The notes: generated from the sequence alone by a model not told the origin. A stretch of DNA of 64,000 nucleotides from Cololabis saira (GCF_033807715.1 NC_084587.1:13559017-13623016), one strand, 5' to 3'. Shown: positions 1 through 47,861, counted from the stretch's first letter. Program-made: numbers and translations.

Positions 1-716
1 GGTTTAGTTAGAAATTAATAATTACAATGTTTGTGTGATCAGACAGTTGATTAATCCTGGATGTATTGAATTTGTTAACATATGCAGACTTGCCTGTTGA
101 GCTAAAAGTTGCCGTCTAAGTTTTTGCCTCTCCCGGATCTCTTGAAGCCTACTGTTCATTTTCCCTCTTGTTACGGTTTGCAGTAAATTATATGAAACCC
201 TTGGTTGGTATTTAACATATAAACTTCATGCAACTGACTGCAGCACACTGTTCCCCACCACAAGCTACAACAGTGTAGCCGCTATAGCAGAGGTACGCTC
301 GTTATGTACAGCGGGACACCGCAGCCGTCGCTGCTGCCTTTGTGTTGACGGAATAAATTATGAAAAGTGTGAGCGACATTGACGCTTTCTGTTGTTGTTT
401 TTTCCCTCACTTTATTGAAAACTTCAAATATTGACGGCCCAACGCATGAGTAATTGAAAGGGTTCAACTGTGGAATCGAAAACAAATTGACTGACGGTTA
501 ACTCCGCCCATGAGGACACATACCGGTGTTCACCGGTGTTTATTTTGAGTCGACGCTTTTGCGAATGAGTGGTCGCCCAATGACGGAGTCATCAGACGCG
601 CAGTCGACGTTTATACATATCATCCAATCAGGGAATAGGTTGCTATGACAACAACAGACCGCTGGGGTCGCTGTGGGGTTCATTTGTGCTGAAAACTCAA
701 CTTCATTCCAACTGAA
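1..716. other. Upstream intergenic DNA, no gene recognised
   Basis: No conserved reading frame was recognised. A 67-codon minus-strand ORF at 282-485 has no recognisable domain. The segment has moderate GC and no simple repeat. Confidence 0.5.
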
Positions 717-1075
717 GGGACTGTCTCAGAAAATTAGAATATTATGATAAAGTCCTTTATTTTCTGTAATGCAAAAATGTAATACATTCTGGATTCATTA
801 AAAATCTACTGAAATATTGCAAGCCTTTTATTATTTTAATATTGCTGATCATGGTTTACAGCTTAAAAACTCAAATATCCTATCTCAAAAAATTAGAATA
901 TTCTGGGAATCTTAATTTTAAACTGTAAGCCATAATCAGCAATATTAAAATAAGAAAATGCTTGCAATATTTCATTTGATTGTAATGAATCCAGAATATA
1001 TGACATTTTTGTTTTTTTAATTGCATTACAGAAAATAGGACTTTATCACAATATTCTAATTCTCTGAGACAGTCC
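717..1075. mobile_element. Palindromic mariner-like MITE, copy 1
   Basis: The ends are inverted repeats: the left end reads CTGTCTCAGAAAATTAGAAT and the right end is its near reverse complement. The inner arms (GCAATATTAAAATAA and its complement) also pair, so almost the whole element can fold into one hairpin. A second copy at 38981-39345 is flanked by TA on both sides, as expected for Tc1/mariner insertion. No coding capacity. Confidence 0.75.
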
Positions 1076-1195
1076 TGTATATATCATATAGTAATATTAA
1101 ATATACAACTCCTTTTTACATGTCAGCTTTGCACTTTATTCACACAGTCATGCATTTTACACCCATGTAGGCCTATAGTCTATAAATACTTAAAT

Positions 1196-1920
1196 TACAG
1201 TGTTTATTATAGGATTTCTGTCTAAACAAGACATGGAAAAACTTATTCATGCATTCATTTTAAGGAGGTTGGATTATTGCAATGGCATCTTTACAGGCCT
1301 TAACAAGAAATCAATCAGGCGGCTGCAGCTGATCCGGAACACTGCTGTCAGAGTCCTTACAAACACCAGGAAACTGGACCATATTACACCGGTCATGAAA
1401 TCACTACACTGGCTTCCAGTGAGTCAAAGGATAGAGTTTAAAATCTTACTGCTGGTCTACAAAGACCTGAATGGTCTTGGACCAAAATACATGGTTGATC
1501 TGTTAGTTCCTATGAAGCTCCCAGATTCATCTGGTTCATCTGGATCTGGTTTGTTGTGCGTCCCAAGAACCAGAACCAAGCAAGGTGAGGCAGCGTTCAG
1601 TTATTCTGCTCCTCACCGGTGGAACAAACTTCCTGTAGACCTGAGGTCTGCTCCAACTGTCAGCTGCTTTAAATCAGGCCTAAAAACATTACTGTTTACT
1701 GAAGCGTACTCTTAAATTAAATACTTACCTGCTGTACTCTACTGCCCTTATTTTTAAACAACTTGTGCTTTTTATTATTTTACCTCTTTTCTTATCATTT
1801 TATTTCATTTTATTTGTTATTTACTGTTTAATTGTGACTTGCCGCTTTTAATGTTGATGTAAAGCACTTTGAATTACCTTGTGTTGAATTATGCTATACT
1901 AATAAACTTTCCTTGCCTAT
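1196..1920 (+). mobile_element. L2/Rex1-like LINE, 5'-truncated, reverse transcriptase C-terminus
   Basis: An open frame at 1200-1715 encodes the typical end of a CR1/L2/Rex1-type ORF2: LDYCNGIFTGL, LQLIRNTAVRVLT, HITPVMKSLHWLPVSQRIEF, NGLGPKYM and RWNKLPVDLR. It is followed by a short 3' UTR with an AATAAA signal (ACTAATAAACTTTCC). The upstream reverse transcriptase is missing, which is the usual 5' truncation. The exact clade cannot be fixed from this fragment. Confidence 0.85.
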
Positions 1921-2101
1921 TATATTAGATTAGATTAGATTAGATTAGATTAGATTAGATTAGATTATACTAGATAGTCCTTTATTTCTCCCTCAATGGG
2001 AAAATTTGCTTTGTGCAGCAGCAATACACTCAACACACACATGCAGGGAAAGGGTAAAAAAAAAAGTAAAAAATATATAATTACAAAATATAAACAGTAT
2101 A

Positions 2102-2903
2102 TGGGTCAATGACGTGATGCCTATATTTTCTGAAAAACAATTTTTTTTCAATTCAAAAAAGGTTTAAATGGATAAAAAAAATGCCATATAGGCTATATAT
2201 GACCTACCTGTCCCACATATGGACTCACTTGAATAAAAAAAAAAACTAGTTATTTGGGATTTTTGTAACCCCTGCCTCTCACCTAAAATGAGCTGGGATA
2301 GGCTCCAGCAGACCCCCGTGACCCCGCAAGGGATTAAGCGGGTATAGATAATGGATGGATGGATATTTGGGATTTTGTTGTTGTTTTAAGCGTCTAAATG
2401 TCATGTGGTGCGACCGTCCAACCAGGACTCTTGTTTTGAAAACTTTTTTTGAAATCACTGTAAATGTATTTAAATCAATCTTCTGCCCTATCTGGCATGA
2501 TTTCTGAAGTGTCTTGTAGTGTGTAAGATTGCAACACATTTGTATTTATATTTCCATCATAATATACAAACAAAGTTTGACTGACGTCCATTTTATGAAA
2601 TATCATGTGGCGCGAACATTAAAAAAACAACAATTTTTGTACTGAAAACTTGTAAAAAAAAAAGATGTGAAGATCTTAATGAAATTAATTTATTTTAATA
2701 TGAATCATGGTTGCACCACATGACCTTTTTTAAGGCTAGTGCCAATTCATCTTGACTAAAAACTCTGAAATCACTTAATTTAAAATTTTTATATGAATTT
2801 ATGTGTACACAACATTCTTAATGTTTGAACTACTGCAATAGATATTCTTTTTTTTATTATTTTAAAATTGACCTGTTGAAAATCCTTATTCGTCATTGAC
2901 CCA
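2102..2903. mobile_element. DNA transposon inserted in the LINE, TATA target duplication
   Basis: Terminal inverted repeats TGGGTCAATGACG at the left and CGTCATTGACCCA at the right. Both ends are flanked by TATA (2098-2101, 2904-2907). The related LINE copy at 3591-3875 shows the uninterrupted site (CAGTATATACAGTGG), so the insertion is precise. No transposase seen. The element itself contains a dispersed-repeat tail ending in GGAT repeats (about 2265-2364). Confidence 0.75.
2265..2364 (+). repeat. Dispersed repeat 3' tail with GGAT units
   Basis: GAGCTGGGATAGGCTCCAG, then a CCCCGTGACCCCGC segment, AAGCGGGTATAGATAATGG and ATGGATGG units. This resembles a retroelement 3' tail common in fish genomes. 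It sits inside the 2102-2903 transposon, making a third nesting level. Confidence 0.55.
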
Positions 2904-3590
2904 TATACATTGGAATGAAAAATAAAAAGCAGTACAGAATGAGAAAGAAAGAAAAAGATATCGCACATGTTGTTATTGTCCATTACTACTGTGAGCAGAC
3001 TTGGTTGTGGAGTCTGATGGCAGCAGGGAGGAAGGACCTGCCTCTCAGTGACGCATCGCGTCTGTCGAAGCCGGTCACTGATGGAGCTCTGACGGTCTCA
3101 TGAAGGGGGTGGGAGACATTGTCCATGATGGATGACTGCTTAGTCACCATCCTCCTCTCCCCCACCACCTCCACAGGATAGAGAGCCTTGTGTATACTGT
3201 AGCTTTTTGGTGTGTTTATTCTGTTTTTGATGTTTAATGAGACTATCATCTGATCCATGTCATGCTGCTTCAACATGCCTTTGAATTGCCTAATAAGAAT
3301 AAGAATCTGAATATACATATGAGAAAAATAATATTGTAAAACTCCCTCTGTGGTCCCTTAGAATGACCTGAGAGTATTGCTCTGCTGCAAACTCAAAGTG
3401 CAGTCATTTCAAATTGACATCCTTTGGTTAAAGTGTTAACCACCAAACCTCAATGCTGCCTGAAATAAAGAGCAAATAGAAGAAATGATACTTCAATAAC
3501 TATAACAGAATAGTGATATTATAATTGCGTGTAAAGGGTCTAGCCGTTTCTTACGTGACTGAATGATAGTTTTAATGTGGTAAAGCATAG

Positions 3591-3875
3591 ATTAGATTAG
3601 ATTAGATTAGATAGTCCTTTATTCATCCCTCAGTGGGGAAATTCGCTTTGAGCAGCAGCAGTACACTCAACACAGACATGCAGCGAAAGAAGGATGAAAA
3701 AAGTAAAAAATATATAATTACAAAATATAAACAGTATATACAGTGGAATAAAAATAAAAGTAGTGCTGTACGAGAAGAAAAAAAAAGCAGGTAGGAAGTG
3801 TATGAGGTATAAAGATATTGCACATCTTGTTGTTATTGTCCGTTTGCTACTGTGAGCAGGCTTGGTTGTGGAAAT
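3591..3875 (-). mobile_element. Second copy of the ATTAG-tailed LINE fragment
   Basis: Begins with ATTAG repeats and continues through AGTCCTTTATTCATCCCTCA, the ACACTCAACACAGACATGC block and TTGTTGTTATTGTCC, ending at GGCTTGGTTGTGG. Same body and order as 1922-3020 without the 802-bp insertion. 5'-truncated. Confidence 0.65.
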
Positions 3876-4305
3876 ATGAAGTAAGTTTTTGGTACGCCTA
3901 ACTGTTTATTGGGTTTGCCTCTTTCAAGATCAATGTTACAGCTTTGTGTGACCCAAGAGGTCCAAAAATTGCAATATGATGCTATGTTGGGTAAAGACAA
4001 ATGGGGAGGATGGATGATTCTCTGGACTGGGTTAGTGATGTCACAGAACCCTGCAAGCCTGGACGCTTCACTAAATTACATGTTTCAGACCCAGACAACC
4101 ATAAGCAAAAAGTTACTGTTGTATTATGTGAAAGTTTGGGAGTTGGTAGTGATTTCAGATGTGGAAGTAAATGGTCCCAAGTCATAAAAAATAGATTGCC
4201 CTTGTAGGTATTAGTAGATTATAATTTACAGTGCAATTACAGTCCAAGAAAAGTGTAAAGTTTATAAAATACTGACTACGTCCTGTTTGATTCGTGTTTT
4301 AGGTT
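3876..4305. other. Intergenic DNA, nothing recognised
   Basis: Three overlapping short ORFs on both strands (3909-4207) share no recognisable motif and have no conserved-looking codon pattern. No repeat family was identified. Confidence 0.4.
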
Positions 4306-4982
4306 TAGGACTGCCAACCGTCCCTTGAAAAACGGAATCGTCCCGTATTTATAAACTAAAGTACGCGTCCCGTATTGAGCTGAAAAGGGAAGCACTTTGT
4401 CCCGTATTACAGTGTGAGTCAAAAAATAGTCATAAAATGCCAATGGAAAATGGCATTGAGCTGTTGAGTTCATAAGTTATTTGTTTCGGTTTTACTACAA
4501 CTGTAGCATACAGTCATGGCCTTTGAGGCACAAATATGTTTACAAGTTTTCTACACACTTTCTGTTTGCACTTTTGTTATTGCACTAAAAATGTGCACTA
4601 TTACAGAATTGATGTTCTGTTTTCTTTCTATTGTTTTATATTAATTTATGCAATTTTAAGTTAAGTAGGACAGGGTTCTGTTTAAGAAAGATGCTTATTT
4701 TATTCAGTTAATTTTGTTATTTTGTATTATCAAATTATACGCTGTAATACTGAGCTTTAATGATGTCAGTGGAATAAAAGAAAAAAAATGAGGGGAGCAG
4801 CAGGAGCAATTATTGATGATACCTAAGCAGGTTTGTTGAATGAATTGCTGGATAATAATTGGTTTTCCATGTGTTCATGGCATTCAAACATATGCATCTA
4901 ATTCAATTCAGGTTCGAGTCAAATAGTTAAAAAATCTTTTCACTCACAAAAAAAAAGGGCTAAAAAAAAGTTGGCAACCCTA
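4306..4982. mobile_element. hAT-like nonautonomous element (imperfect ends)
   Basis: Left end TAGGACTGCCAACCGTCCC, right end GTTGGCAACCCTA, an imperfect inverted pair of TAGGGTTGCCAAC type. The 8-bp flanks (tttaggtt at 4298-4305, gataggtt at 4983-4990) match at 6 of 8 positions, fitting an old hAT target duplication. No transposase frame. Confidence 0.5.
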
Positions 4983-5051
4983 GATAGGTTTGAATCATAT
5001 AATAGCGCAGGTATTGCCGAGGGGAAATCACTTCAATCAATCCACGGATGT

Positions 5052-5085
5052 TCTTTTCTTTTCTTTTCTTTTCTTTTCTTTCCCT
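5052..5085 (+). repeat. CTTTT microsatellite
   Basis: Tandem TTTTC units grading into a T-rich run, about 300 bp upstream of the prss12 start codon. Confidence 0.8.
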
Positions 5086-5167
5086 TTTTTTTCCATCGGA
5101 GGGCTACAGGGTTGCAGCCCACGCAAAAAAACGAGTTACATCGACCTGCGTCGTTGTTCTAAACGCA

Positions 5168-5287
5168 GATTTATGGTTCCGCGTTACACCAACGCAGAAC
5201 TACGGCGTAAGTTACGCGGCGACGCGCACCCTACTCCATACCCCTACGGCGTAGGCTCTGCGTCGATTTAACGCAGAACCATAAATC
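5168..5287. mobile_element. Short MITE next to the prss12 start (copy 1)
   Basis: Ends GATTTATGGTTCCGCGTT and AACGCAGAACCATAAATC are inverted repeats. The GC-rich core has CTACGGCGTAGG palindromes. Related ends occur at 17421-17457, 31343-31481 and 49478-49502. It ends 99 bp before the prss12 ATG, so it may lie in the promoter or 5' UTR. Confidence 0.65.
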
Positions 5288-5386
5288 ACGCTCCACTGTC
5301 TGACTGGGTGACTGGGGGAGCCCTCATATCAGCTGATGACTGAGTGAATCCCACTGCTGCCGTTATCAGTCACCGTCCGCAAAAAC
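5288..5386 (+). promoter_or_regulatory. prss12: prss12 5' UTR / proximal promoter (inferred)
   Basis: Only 99 bp of apparently unique sequence lies between the MITE and the ATG. It contains TCAGCTGATGACTGAGTGAA, with an E-box-like CAGCTG and a TGA(C)TGA motif, and no clear TATA box. The translation start context is AAAACATGA. The transcription start cannot be placed from sequence alone. Confidence 0.4.
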
Positions 5387-40465
<35,079 letters not shown>

Positions 40466-42276
40466 TGGACGAAGTGGAACAACTGACCTCTTAATCAAAG
40501 CAAAGGTCTCTCAGGACTTGATCAATCAAAGAAAAATCAATACAGGAATCTTTTTTAAGTTATAAATATCTAAAGGTGTGGCGCGAGTGATATGACTTTG
40601 AGACGGAGGGTGATTATTATTATTTTTATGGAGGCGTTTTGTCTTTTTTTGGGGGGAAAAAATAAGTCTGTTTTCTTCTAAATCATTAGCACTTTTTAAT
40701 GGGTCTTAGAAGCCACAAGATTTAAAGTATTAAATCAATAATACTCCAAAATGTACATTAAACACCTCTCTGTGTGGCATACGACACAATTTTTAAATGT
40801 TTTGTGCTTTTGATTTTGCTATGATTTACATTTGTAATTTATGATATGAAATATATGTTAAAAAAGGGACCAAAAATACCGTAGACTGTCTCTGCATGCC
40901 CTCATGCACTCATGCATACAGAGTTAGTAACAGCACGACGTGAATTTACGTACTTGCACTAAAAGTCCCTCTTCGGTACTTTTGCTGGCTTACATTCGGT
41001 GCTTCAGTGTTAAGCATTGTAGCCATATTGATGCTTGCTGAAGTGAATTAAGTCTCTAAACCTCAGTTCGCTCTTATGCATTATGTCTTTCATTTCATTT
41101 CACTTCGTCTCACATGTTTTCTCAGGCTTTTATACTTAATGACAACTAAGTGTTAGACCGTGACTGTGTTGATTGTTGGCAAAGGATGGAGCGTGTTTTT
41201 GAATCCAAGCACAAAGCAGTGTTATGTTATGAAGTGTCGCGTCACTTTAGTGGCACTTTGTTCTCACTGGTAATTCAATGTTTTCATGTTCCTGACACAA
41301 CACATCTTTCCAGTTTGTTGTTTACATTGTGTAATGTGATGTAATGTAAAGGTTCCCCATAAAATAACATTTTATAAGAAGTCGGAGTTCGTTTTGGATT
41401 CATTCCAGATGCCATTCAAGCTATAATGACCTTAATCTGTTTATGTACTCTAAATGCATGTTTCAGTTTTTTTCTAAATCACAGCTTGTACTTAATAGTA
41501 CATTTAGCGTCATAAGTCTTAGAGGTAACAGCCGCTGCAGTAATAGTATGTGTTTGATGGCCATCAATGACAAAGGCAACAATTATATGAGTGATTTATG
41601 CAGGCTCATAGTTGGTGTGCAGACGCTTAGAGGGAGATATGCCATCTGTATGTCTGTTGTGTTTGACAGGAGTGGCAGACATTGTCTGAGGCTTGTTCAT
41701 CAGAAAGGCAAACAAAGACAGGTGCCAGCTATTACAATGAAAAGAGACAAAGGTCCTAAAGTGAAAACATGAAATGGTTTTCTTGAAATGCCTTATATGT
41801 TGATGCTTTTGTGAGCTATTTTTCCATATCAGCTTATTCATGAAAGTTTAATCGATTTAAAGAAACAAAATCAAAATATTGGTATTTGTAAATGAAGTAT
41901 GATAGTCTCTAACATTTATAGTCACGTATTCTCCAAATAGTCACGTATTTTCCCTTTCTTCAATGAAATCCTTTGCTTTGTTAATGTGGATAGTTTTTAT
42001 TTCTTCAGACTTGATGTTAAGAAAAGATTGAGTTTCATTTAAGAACTTAATCTGAAGTTTTGTGAAAGATACACTTTACTGACAATTTAAATTTGATCAG
42101 GCTGATCTTGCCAAAGACACTTCTTTTTAAATGTGTATGCTTGTGTGGTTTTTGCACATATTCTTGTCCTGATCATAAGCCATTTATTATAAGAGAGATG
42201 AATGTATGTTTAATGAACATTAAATCTAACAAAAAAGTAATCTATTTCAAAATTACTCACCACACTGTATTTATGA

Positions 42277-42282
42277 AATAAA
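42277..42282 (+). terminator. prss12: Candidate prss12 polyadenylation signal
   Basis: First AATAAA hexamer on the + strand after the prss12 stop codon, 1.8 kb downstream; further AATAAA copies at 42372 and 42385. Position only; earlier noncanonical signals (ATAAAA, AATAAT) cannot be excluded. Confidence 0.35.
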
Positions 42283-43534
42283 GGACCCAAATGAGATCAG
42301 ATTTGCTTCTAGAGCTCCGTTTTCACAACCGAGCCAAAGAACAGACAGTCTTTAAATAACGATCCTAGACAAATAAAAGAAAAAAATAAAGAGAATGTGA
42401 ACTTTCGACGGACTACATATACTTTTTATGTTTGATCAGATTGTGACTGACAAAAGTGTCTGTTTGAGCTAAAGGTCAACTCTTCTGTCCGAGCACGCCC
42501 TCCTGTGGGCGTTTTGGAGATGACAACGTTATGCAATTTCCAGACATAATTACTGCCACCAAATCAAAATAATGCATTATTTCTTCTTTGTTTAATTTTC
42601 TTCTTGTGCTCTAAATGGAAAAGGACATTTAATGATCAAACATTAACTACAAAACAATATCCAACCACACATAAATCCACATACACTATTAATTTTCTTG
42701 TCAGTCATAAAACATTAATGGCTTCAAAACAGAAAGTTATATGAAAACCACATACGAGGGAAACAATGATGTCTCTTAGATTTCACTTACTATTTCCTTC
42801 TTCTTATTACTCGGTTGTTTATATCGATTGTCACCAGAGATGACAGATTTGAGATTTATTTCAGACAGATTTATATCCGTAACACTTTGACTGCGCAACA
42901 TTCATTTTAAGCATTTAAAACCGTTAAAATGCGACACATGTAATCTTCTGGAACATTTTACGAGCCTTTAACTTGAATATTAAATCTGGACTCTATTGGA
43001 ATTAAGTGAACTGGGCTGAACTGGATTGATTTTAAGTGTAAAATGTTTTAAAGTGACCTTTGTTGTTGACTGGAGCTAGAAAAATAAAAGTGACTTGATC
43101 TGAAATTAATTTCTTTAAACATCAACATTGTCCAAGCAGCAGGAAATGTCTGGGCTCCAGCAGATCCACGTAACAGGAACATCTGTCTGAGGACTAATTT
43201 GACTATCTGAGTACTTCTGCTGTATTGACAAAGACAGCGTTTACTACAAAGAATTAACAAAAAGGCTGCATTGCATATGCTTTATTGAAAACAAACTATT
43301 TCAGAACGGAGTTACAGCAGAGGCGGACAGAGACGAATGATGGCCATGCAGTGCTACTCTGTCCTATTACCTCATTTTCTCTTGCGTGTCATCCTTTACT
43401 CTATTTCATCGCCTCTCACAGTCATTGTCATAACTATTTCATGTTGGACCAGGGAGGAAGGGTGTTGCTACGTTTCTCTTCCAGACTATGAAGCCACGCC
43501 AGGGAGACGAGTGACTCCTGGATCTCCATCATTT

Positions 43535-43550
43535 GGTTGCTACGGCAACC
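43535..43550. promoter_or_regulatory. X-box-like palindrome
   Basis: GGTTGCTACGGCAACC closely matches the RFX-binding X-box half-site pair (GTTGCY, 2-nt spacer, RGCAAC). It lies in the intergenic region 3.1 kb after the prss12 stop. Motif match only. Confidence 0.3.
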
Positions 43551-44605
43551 ACGTCAACAGCAGAGGGGGCTTATCACAGAATTAAATTCAATACAGTTTT
43601 CCTAACCACCTTTATTACCCTAAGTAAACTTCAAAAGCCAAATAAATGTTTACTTTGAAATATCTATAATATAAAATAAAAAAACCCCAGGGAGAGATGT
43701 TAGTGAGAGAAGGGCACTTGAAAACAAAACAAATAAAGACAGAATGCTTTATGCCGTCAGTCAAATTCATTTAGTTTATTTTGGTTGTTGTGTTTGACAT
43801 ATACTGTAGGGTACTTTGCATTCAGGTTGAAGCTAAACAACATCGGTTACCGGTTTTAGAAAGGAAAAGAAAAGGTTGAGACTGAATGTGACACTGACGA
43901 AATAAAAATCGCCTGCCGTTACATTAAGCTACTGAAAGAACCTTGGAGTTAAGTGCAGTTTCCTCTATGCTGACTTTGGTCAGTTTTCTCATCAACTCAG
44001 GTCTCCTTTCTCCTCAAAGACGAGATCAGTCTCTGTTCAATGGTGCAATGGATGCAGCGCTCTTTTAAATGATTTACTGGGAAAATAATCAGTGGGCAAG
44101 GCTTCTATTTCATTAATAATTACCAGTCTTAACAAACTTTTTGAGTGACATCTTGAAGGGCAAACATGTCCACTGGATCTACCAGAAACAAGTTTCCCTT
44201 TAAAAATATTTAAAGAAAAATAGCATATCAGCCTGCCACTCACCCTGAGCCCATGCGCCTATCCTCCACTTATATTTTCTGTTATTGTGACAAATGCTAA
44301 ACCTGAAAAAAATGAACTTAAAAGTATTTTTCTTGGAAATGGATGGAACAGAAATGCAAAGTCATCTCTACTAAAGGAACCATGCACAGCTGACCAGCGC
44401 TGCTCTGGCTACATAACTTAGAGGAAAAAATAATAATAAAAAAAAACGGAATAACAATGGAAGTCTCTGCAGGTCTTCAGGAGAGTGAGTTGAGATCGAT
44501 GTTTGGGCGTCAAAGACATTCCGAATCCTCAGTGTCTCCCAAAGTCCTCTCCACTCCTATAATGTGGGGCTTCCTTTTAGTCCATCGTTCTTCTGAGCTG
44601 TTTTA

Positions 44606-44686
44606 ATCCATCCATCCATCCATCCATCCATCCATCCATCCATCCATCCATCCATCCATCCATCCATCCATCCATCCATCCATCCA
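44606..44686 (+). repeat. ATCC tetranucleotide microsatellite
   Basis: About 20 ATCC units; appears as GWMD repeats in minus-strand translation. Confidence 0.97.
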
Positions 44687-45261
44687 GCTCTTTGTGATAT
44701 CCTCCCCATCCAGCAGCATCCCAGCTCGTGGGGGAGACGAGGCCCTCCGTTCTGGCCTTCACCTCGGGGCACTAAAAGGCTGGAGACGGTGCATGTGAAG
44801 GTCAGGAACTCCTGGTTCTCTTCCTGATCTGAGGCTTTGGCCTTTAACTCTGGCTCATGGATGCAAAGGTTATCTAACCTTCAGAAAGTGTGAAAGGGAG
44901 AGAGGGGGGGTTGGAGAGGCAAAGAGAGGAGGAGAGGAGAAAAACGGGATAAAGTAATTTAATTGAGTTTTTGTTTGCTTATTGATTCAAACGTCAACCC
45001 TGAAAATAGAAAGAAACATGCCGTGAATGTGTTTGAAAACCCGAACTAGGCATGTAAAATTGGCTGCCTCTAATTCACCTGAATGATTTATCCACGCAAA
45101 AGACAAGTAAAGTTGAGCAGTGCAGAAAAAAGGAGATTCTGCAGAGATCAAAGATAGACCGACTTTTACCTCATGGAGCCTCCTTTGGATATCTTGACAG
45201 GATCAGGATGTAATCCAGTTTGCAAAATGACTTTTCTGTCAGCTCTTGACACCACTATCTG

Positions 45262-45646
45262 ATGTCCTTCGTATTTAACGTCAGCAGCTGTAACTCGCGT
45301 CAAACATTTGGATTTTGTTGTGAGTCCAGCTTTGTTTGGCAGTTTCTTAATAAAGCTCTGATAAATGATGGTCAGTTTCAGCTAAATTTATATAATGATT
45401 ATATGTATGTAAGTTGGTGGAGAATTCTCTGTGATGATGGCAGGGACCACTACTGCTGCCAGGGCAATACTTGAACTGTGGAAAACACATGAACCGCCTG
45501 AACTAAAAGAGCGGATGAATATTATGGTTAAAACAGCTTCATACGAAGTGATGCTCAACAAGATGAACAAGAAAAATAAGTTCAAAACATCAGTCTGGGA
45601 CTGGTTTTGGACCAACATCCCATTTTCTGATGATTCTACGGCCTGA
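45262..45646 (+). mobile_element. Possible LINE ORF2 C-terminal fragment
   Basis: The frame from about 45431 reads LKERMNIMVKTASYEVMLNK, then KFKTSVWDWFWTN, resembling the end of an L1-like ORF2 (a basic helix then a K-x-W-x-x-F motif). Short and without flanking motifs, so the call is weak. Confidence 0.3.
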
Positions 45647-46000
45647 ACACCTTTTCATCTGCTATCCAGTGAATGCATCAATATGTTCCCTTATTATCTT
45701 ATCTTATAATTTATATGGTACTTTTATTCATTTATTTTCTTTTGTGATGCTACACGTACAGTAATGGACACGACAATGTAAAAGAGATTGAAGAAATGAG
45801 AACTTGAATTACCAAAGAAAAGATAAACGGATACTGATCACAGGCCTCATTTCATAAAATGCTTTGTTGTCAGAGGTTTTATCAGATTGTAAATATTGAA
45901 TAATTAACCTGTGAATGACAACCTCAAATCAAAAAAGCTGGGAATTAAAACTACTACTATTACTACCACTACTGCTACTAAAAATAATAATAAAAGTAGT

Positions 46001-46104
<104 letters not shown>

Positions 46105-47227
46105 GTGTGTGTGTATGTGTGTTTTGGGATGTATGTAAGCCTATGAGTATATTTAAGTGTCTGATACATACAAGTATCTTTAACTGTCCGTACATATACA
46201 ATATACAATATACACTTTTATAATTGTATACTTTCCTTGCTGTTAAAATATCGTTTGGAATTATATTCAAAGGAATATTTTATAATTAGAAAGAAACAGA
46301 AAATAAGAGAGTGACCAGATAAAACTAAATCTCGGACAGCATTGTAAAAGCGACATAACCTCCACGTGTGTAAAAAAACTCTAAACTAAAAACTAAACTA
46401 AAAAAGTTACTCTGTGCTGTTATAGCAACTCAAAGGATGTGGAGGAATTTCTTTGTGCTAAATTCAAGGGTGAATGCTGAAGCTGAACACCTGATCCCTC
46501 ACTTCTTAGATCAATTAAAAGCCACCAATCAAATCGATGATAATTCCTGATGGACAAGAGATTAATTTGAAAAATCGTTGCCAAGCACTGCAATCCTTCA
46601 TTCATGAATGACACTTCAAATTTGACGTAAAAAACAAGCATTTACTCAATTTTGTCCATTTGAGTTGAGTTGAATGAATTGTAACATAAACTACTGTTCC
46701 ACATCTTCTTTTGGAAGAAATGGACTTGGTGAGCTTCAAATCAAAAGATATTACATAAAAACAAACACAAAATAAAAACTGAGACTGTTACTCGCACTAA
46801 CTCCAAAAGCCAGGCTCCGTGGTGGTATGAGGTTGTTGCATCAGTGACCTTGGCTAAGGTCATTTTCACATCTGTGATGATAGCGTTAATGTGAAAAAGT
46901 GCAGAGAGATTTCTAATCAAAATATGTTGTATTTAATATGACATCTGGGTTGGGACTGGTCCGTCTGAAATCGTGACATGTCCTCACTACAAATTTGTTG
47001 AAAAGTTTGAAGCAAAAGCCATTAAAAGATGTGCTGTTGCACAGGTTTAGATGTGCTGCCAGGAAGAATGACACAAACGCTTCATTGGATGACATCATGA
47101 CAGGACACTTTGGAGGTATCGTGAGAGAAAACGCCTATATTACAAATCAATATTTTTTTATGTTCCACCATTGAATTATGTTGATATCTTGGGTTCACAT
47201 GAGCTACGGATAATAAAATATCTAAAA

Positions 47228-47779
47228 CAGGGGTCGGCAACCCAAAATGTTGAAAGAGCCATATTGGACCAAAAACACAAAAAACAAATATGTCTGGAGC
47301 CGCAAAAAATGAAAAGTCTTGTATAAGCCTTAGAATGAAGGCAAATGGCGAAAGGCGAAATGTCGGGAAAAATGTCAAAATGTTGAGAAAAAAGTCGAAA
47401 TGTCGAGAAAAAGGTTGAAATGTCGAGAAAAAAGTCGAAATGTTGAGAAAAAAGTCGAAATGTCGAGGAAATAGTCAAAATTTTGAGAGAAAAGTTGAAA
47501 TGTCGAGGAAATAGTCAAAATTTTGAGAAAAAAGTCGAAATGTTGAGATTAATGTTTAAGTACAATCTCGAGAGAAAAGTCAAAATTTCGAGAAAAAAGT
47601 CGAAATGTCGAGTTTAAAAAGGAGAGGAATAAGGAAGAAAAAAAGAAGAAAAAAAGAGAAAAAAAGAAAAAATAGAAGAAAAAAAGGGAAAAAAAGGTCA
47701 AACATTTTTGAAAAATCTCCAGGGAGCCACTAGGGCGGCGCTAAAGAGCCGCATGCGGCTCTAGAGCTGCCGACACTTG
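47228..47779 (-). mobile_element. hAT element family B, copy 2, in the ndst3 3' UTR region
   Basis: Left end CAGGGGTCGGCAACCC, right end CTGCCGACACTTG. Flanks ATCTAAAA (47220-47227) and ATCTAAGT (47780-47787) match at 6 of 8. It carries the same TCGAAATGTCGAGAAAAAAG minisatellite and one GCCGCATGCGGC unit. It lies 83 bp beyond the ndst3 stop codon. Confidence 0.8.
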
Positions 47780-47861
47780 ATCTAAGTCAATGTAATAATC
47801 ACAGCATTTTTTCTTTTTCCATTTTCTGAATTCCATTGATCCAACTTTTCCTGATGTGGGG

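Larger units (their letters stand above)
1922..3250 (-). mobile_element. Minus-strand LINE fragment with ATTAG-type tail, split by an insertion
   Basis: The left end is a tandem ATTAG array (1922-1968), then a body shared with 3591-3875. The rest resumes at 2904 and runs to about 3250. Its minus-strand frame encodes YPVEVVGERR, VTGFDRRDASLRGRSFLP and AIRLHN, resembling the end of a non-LTR ORF2. The 802-bp gap is a separate element at 2102-2903. The retroelement 3' end lies at the left. Confidence 0.65.

Noticed and set aside
282..485. 67-codon minus ORF near the window start
   Set aside because: No recognisable domain and no supporting context.
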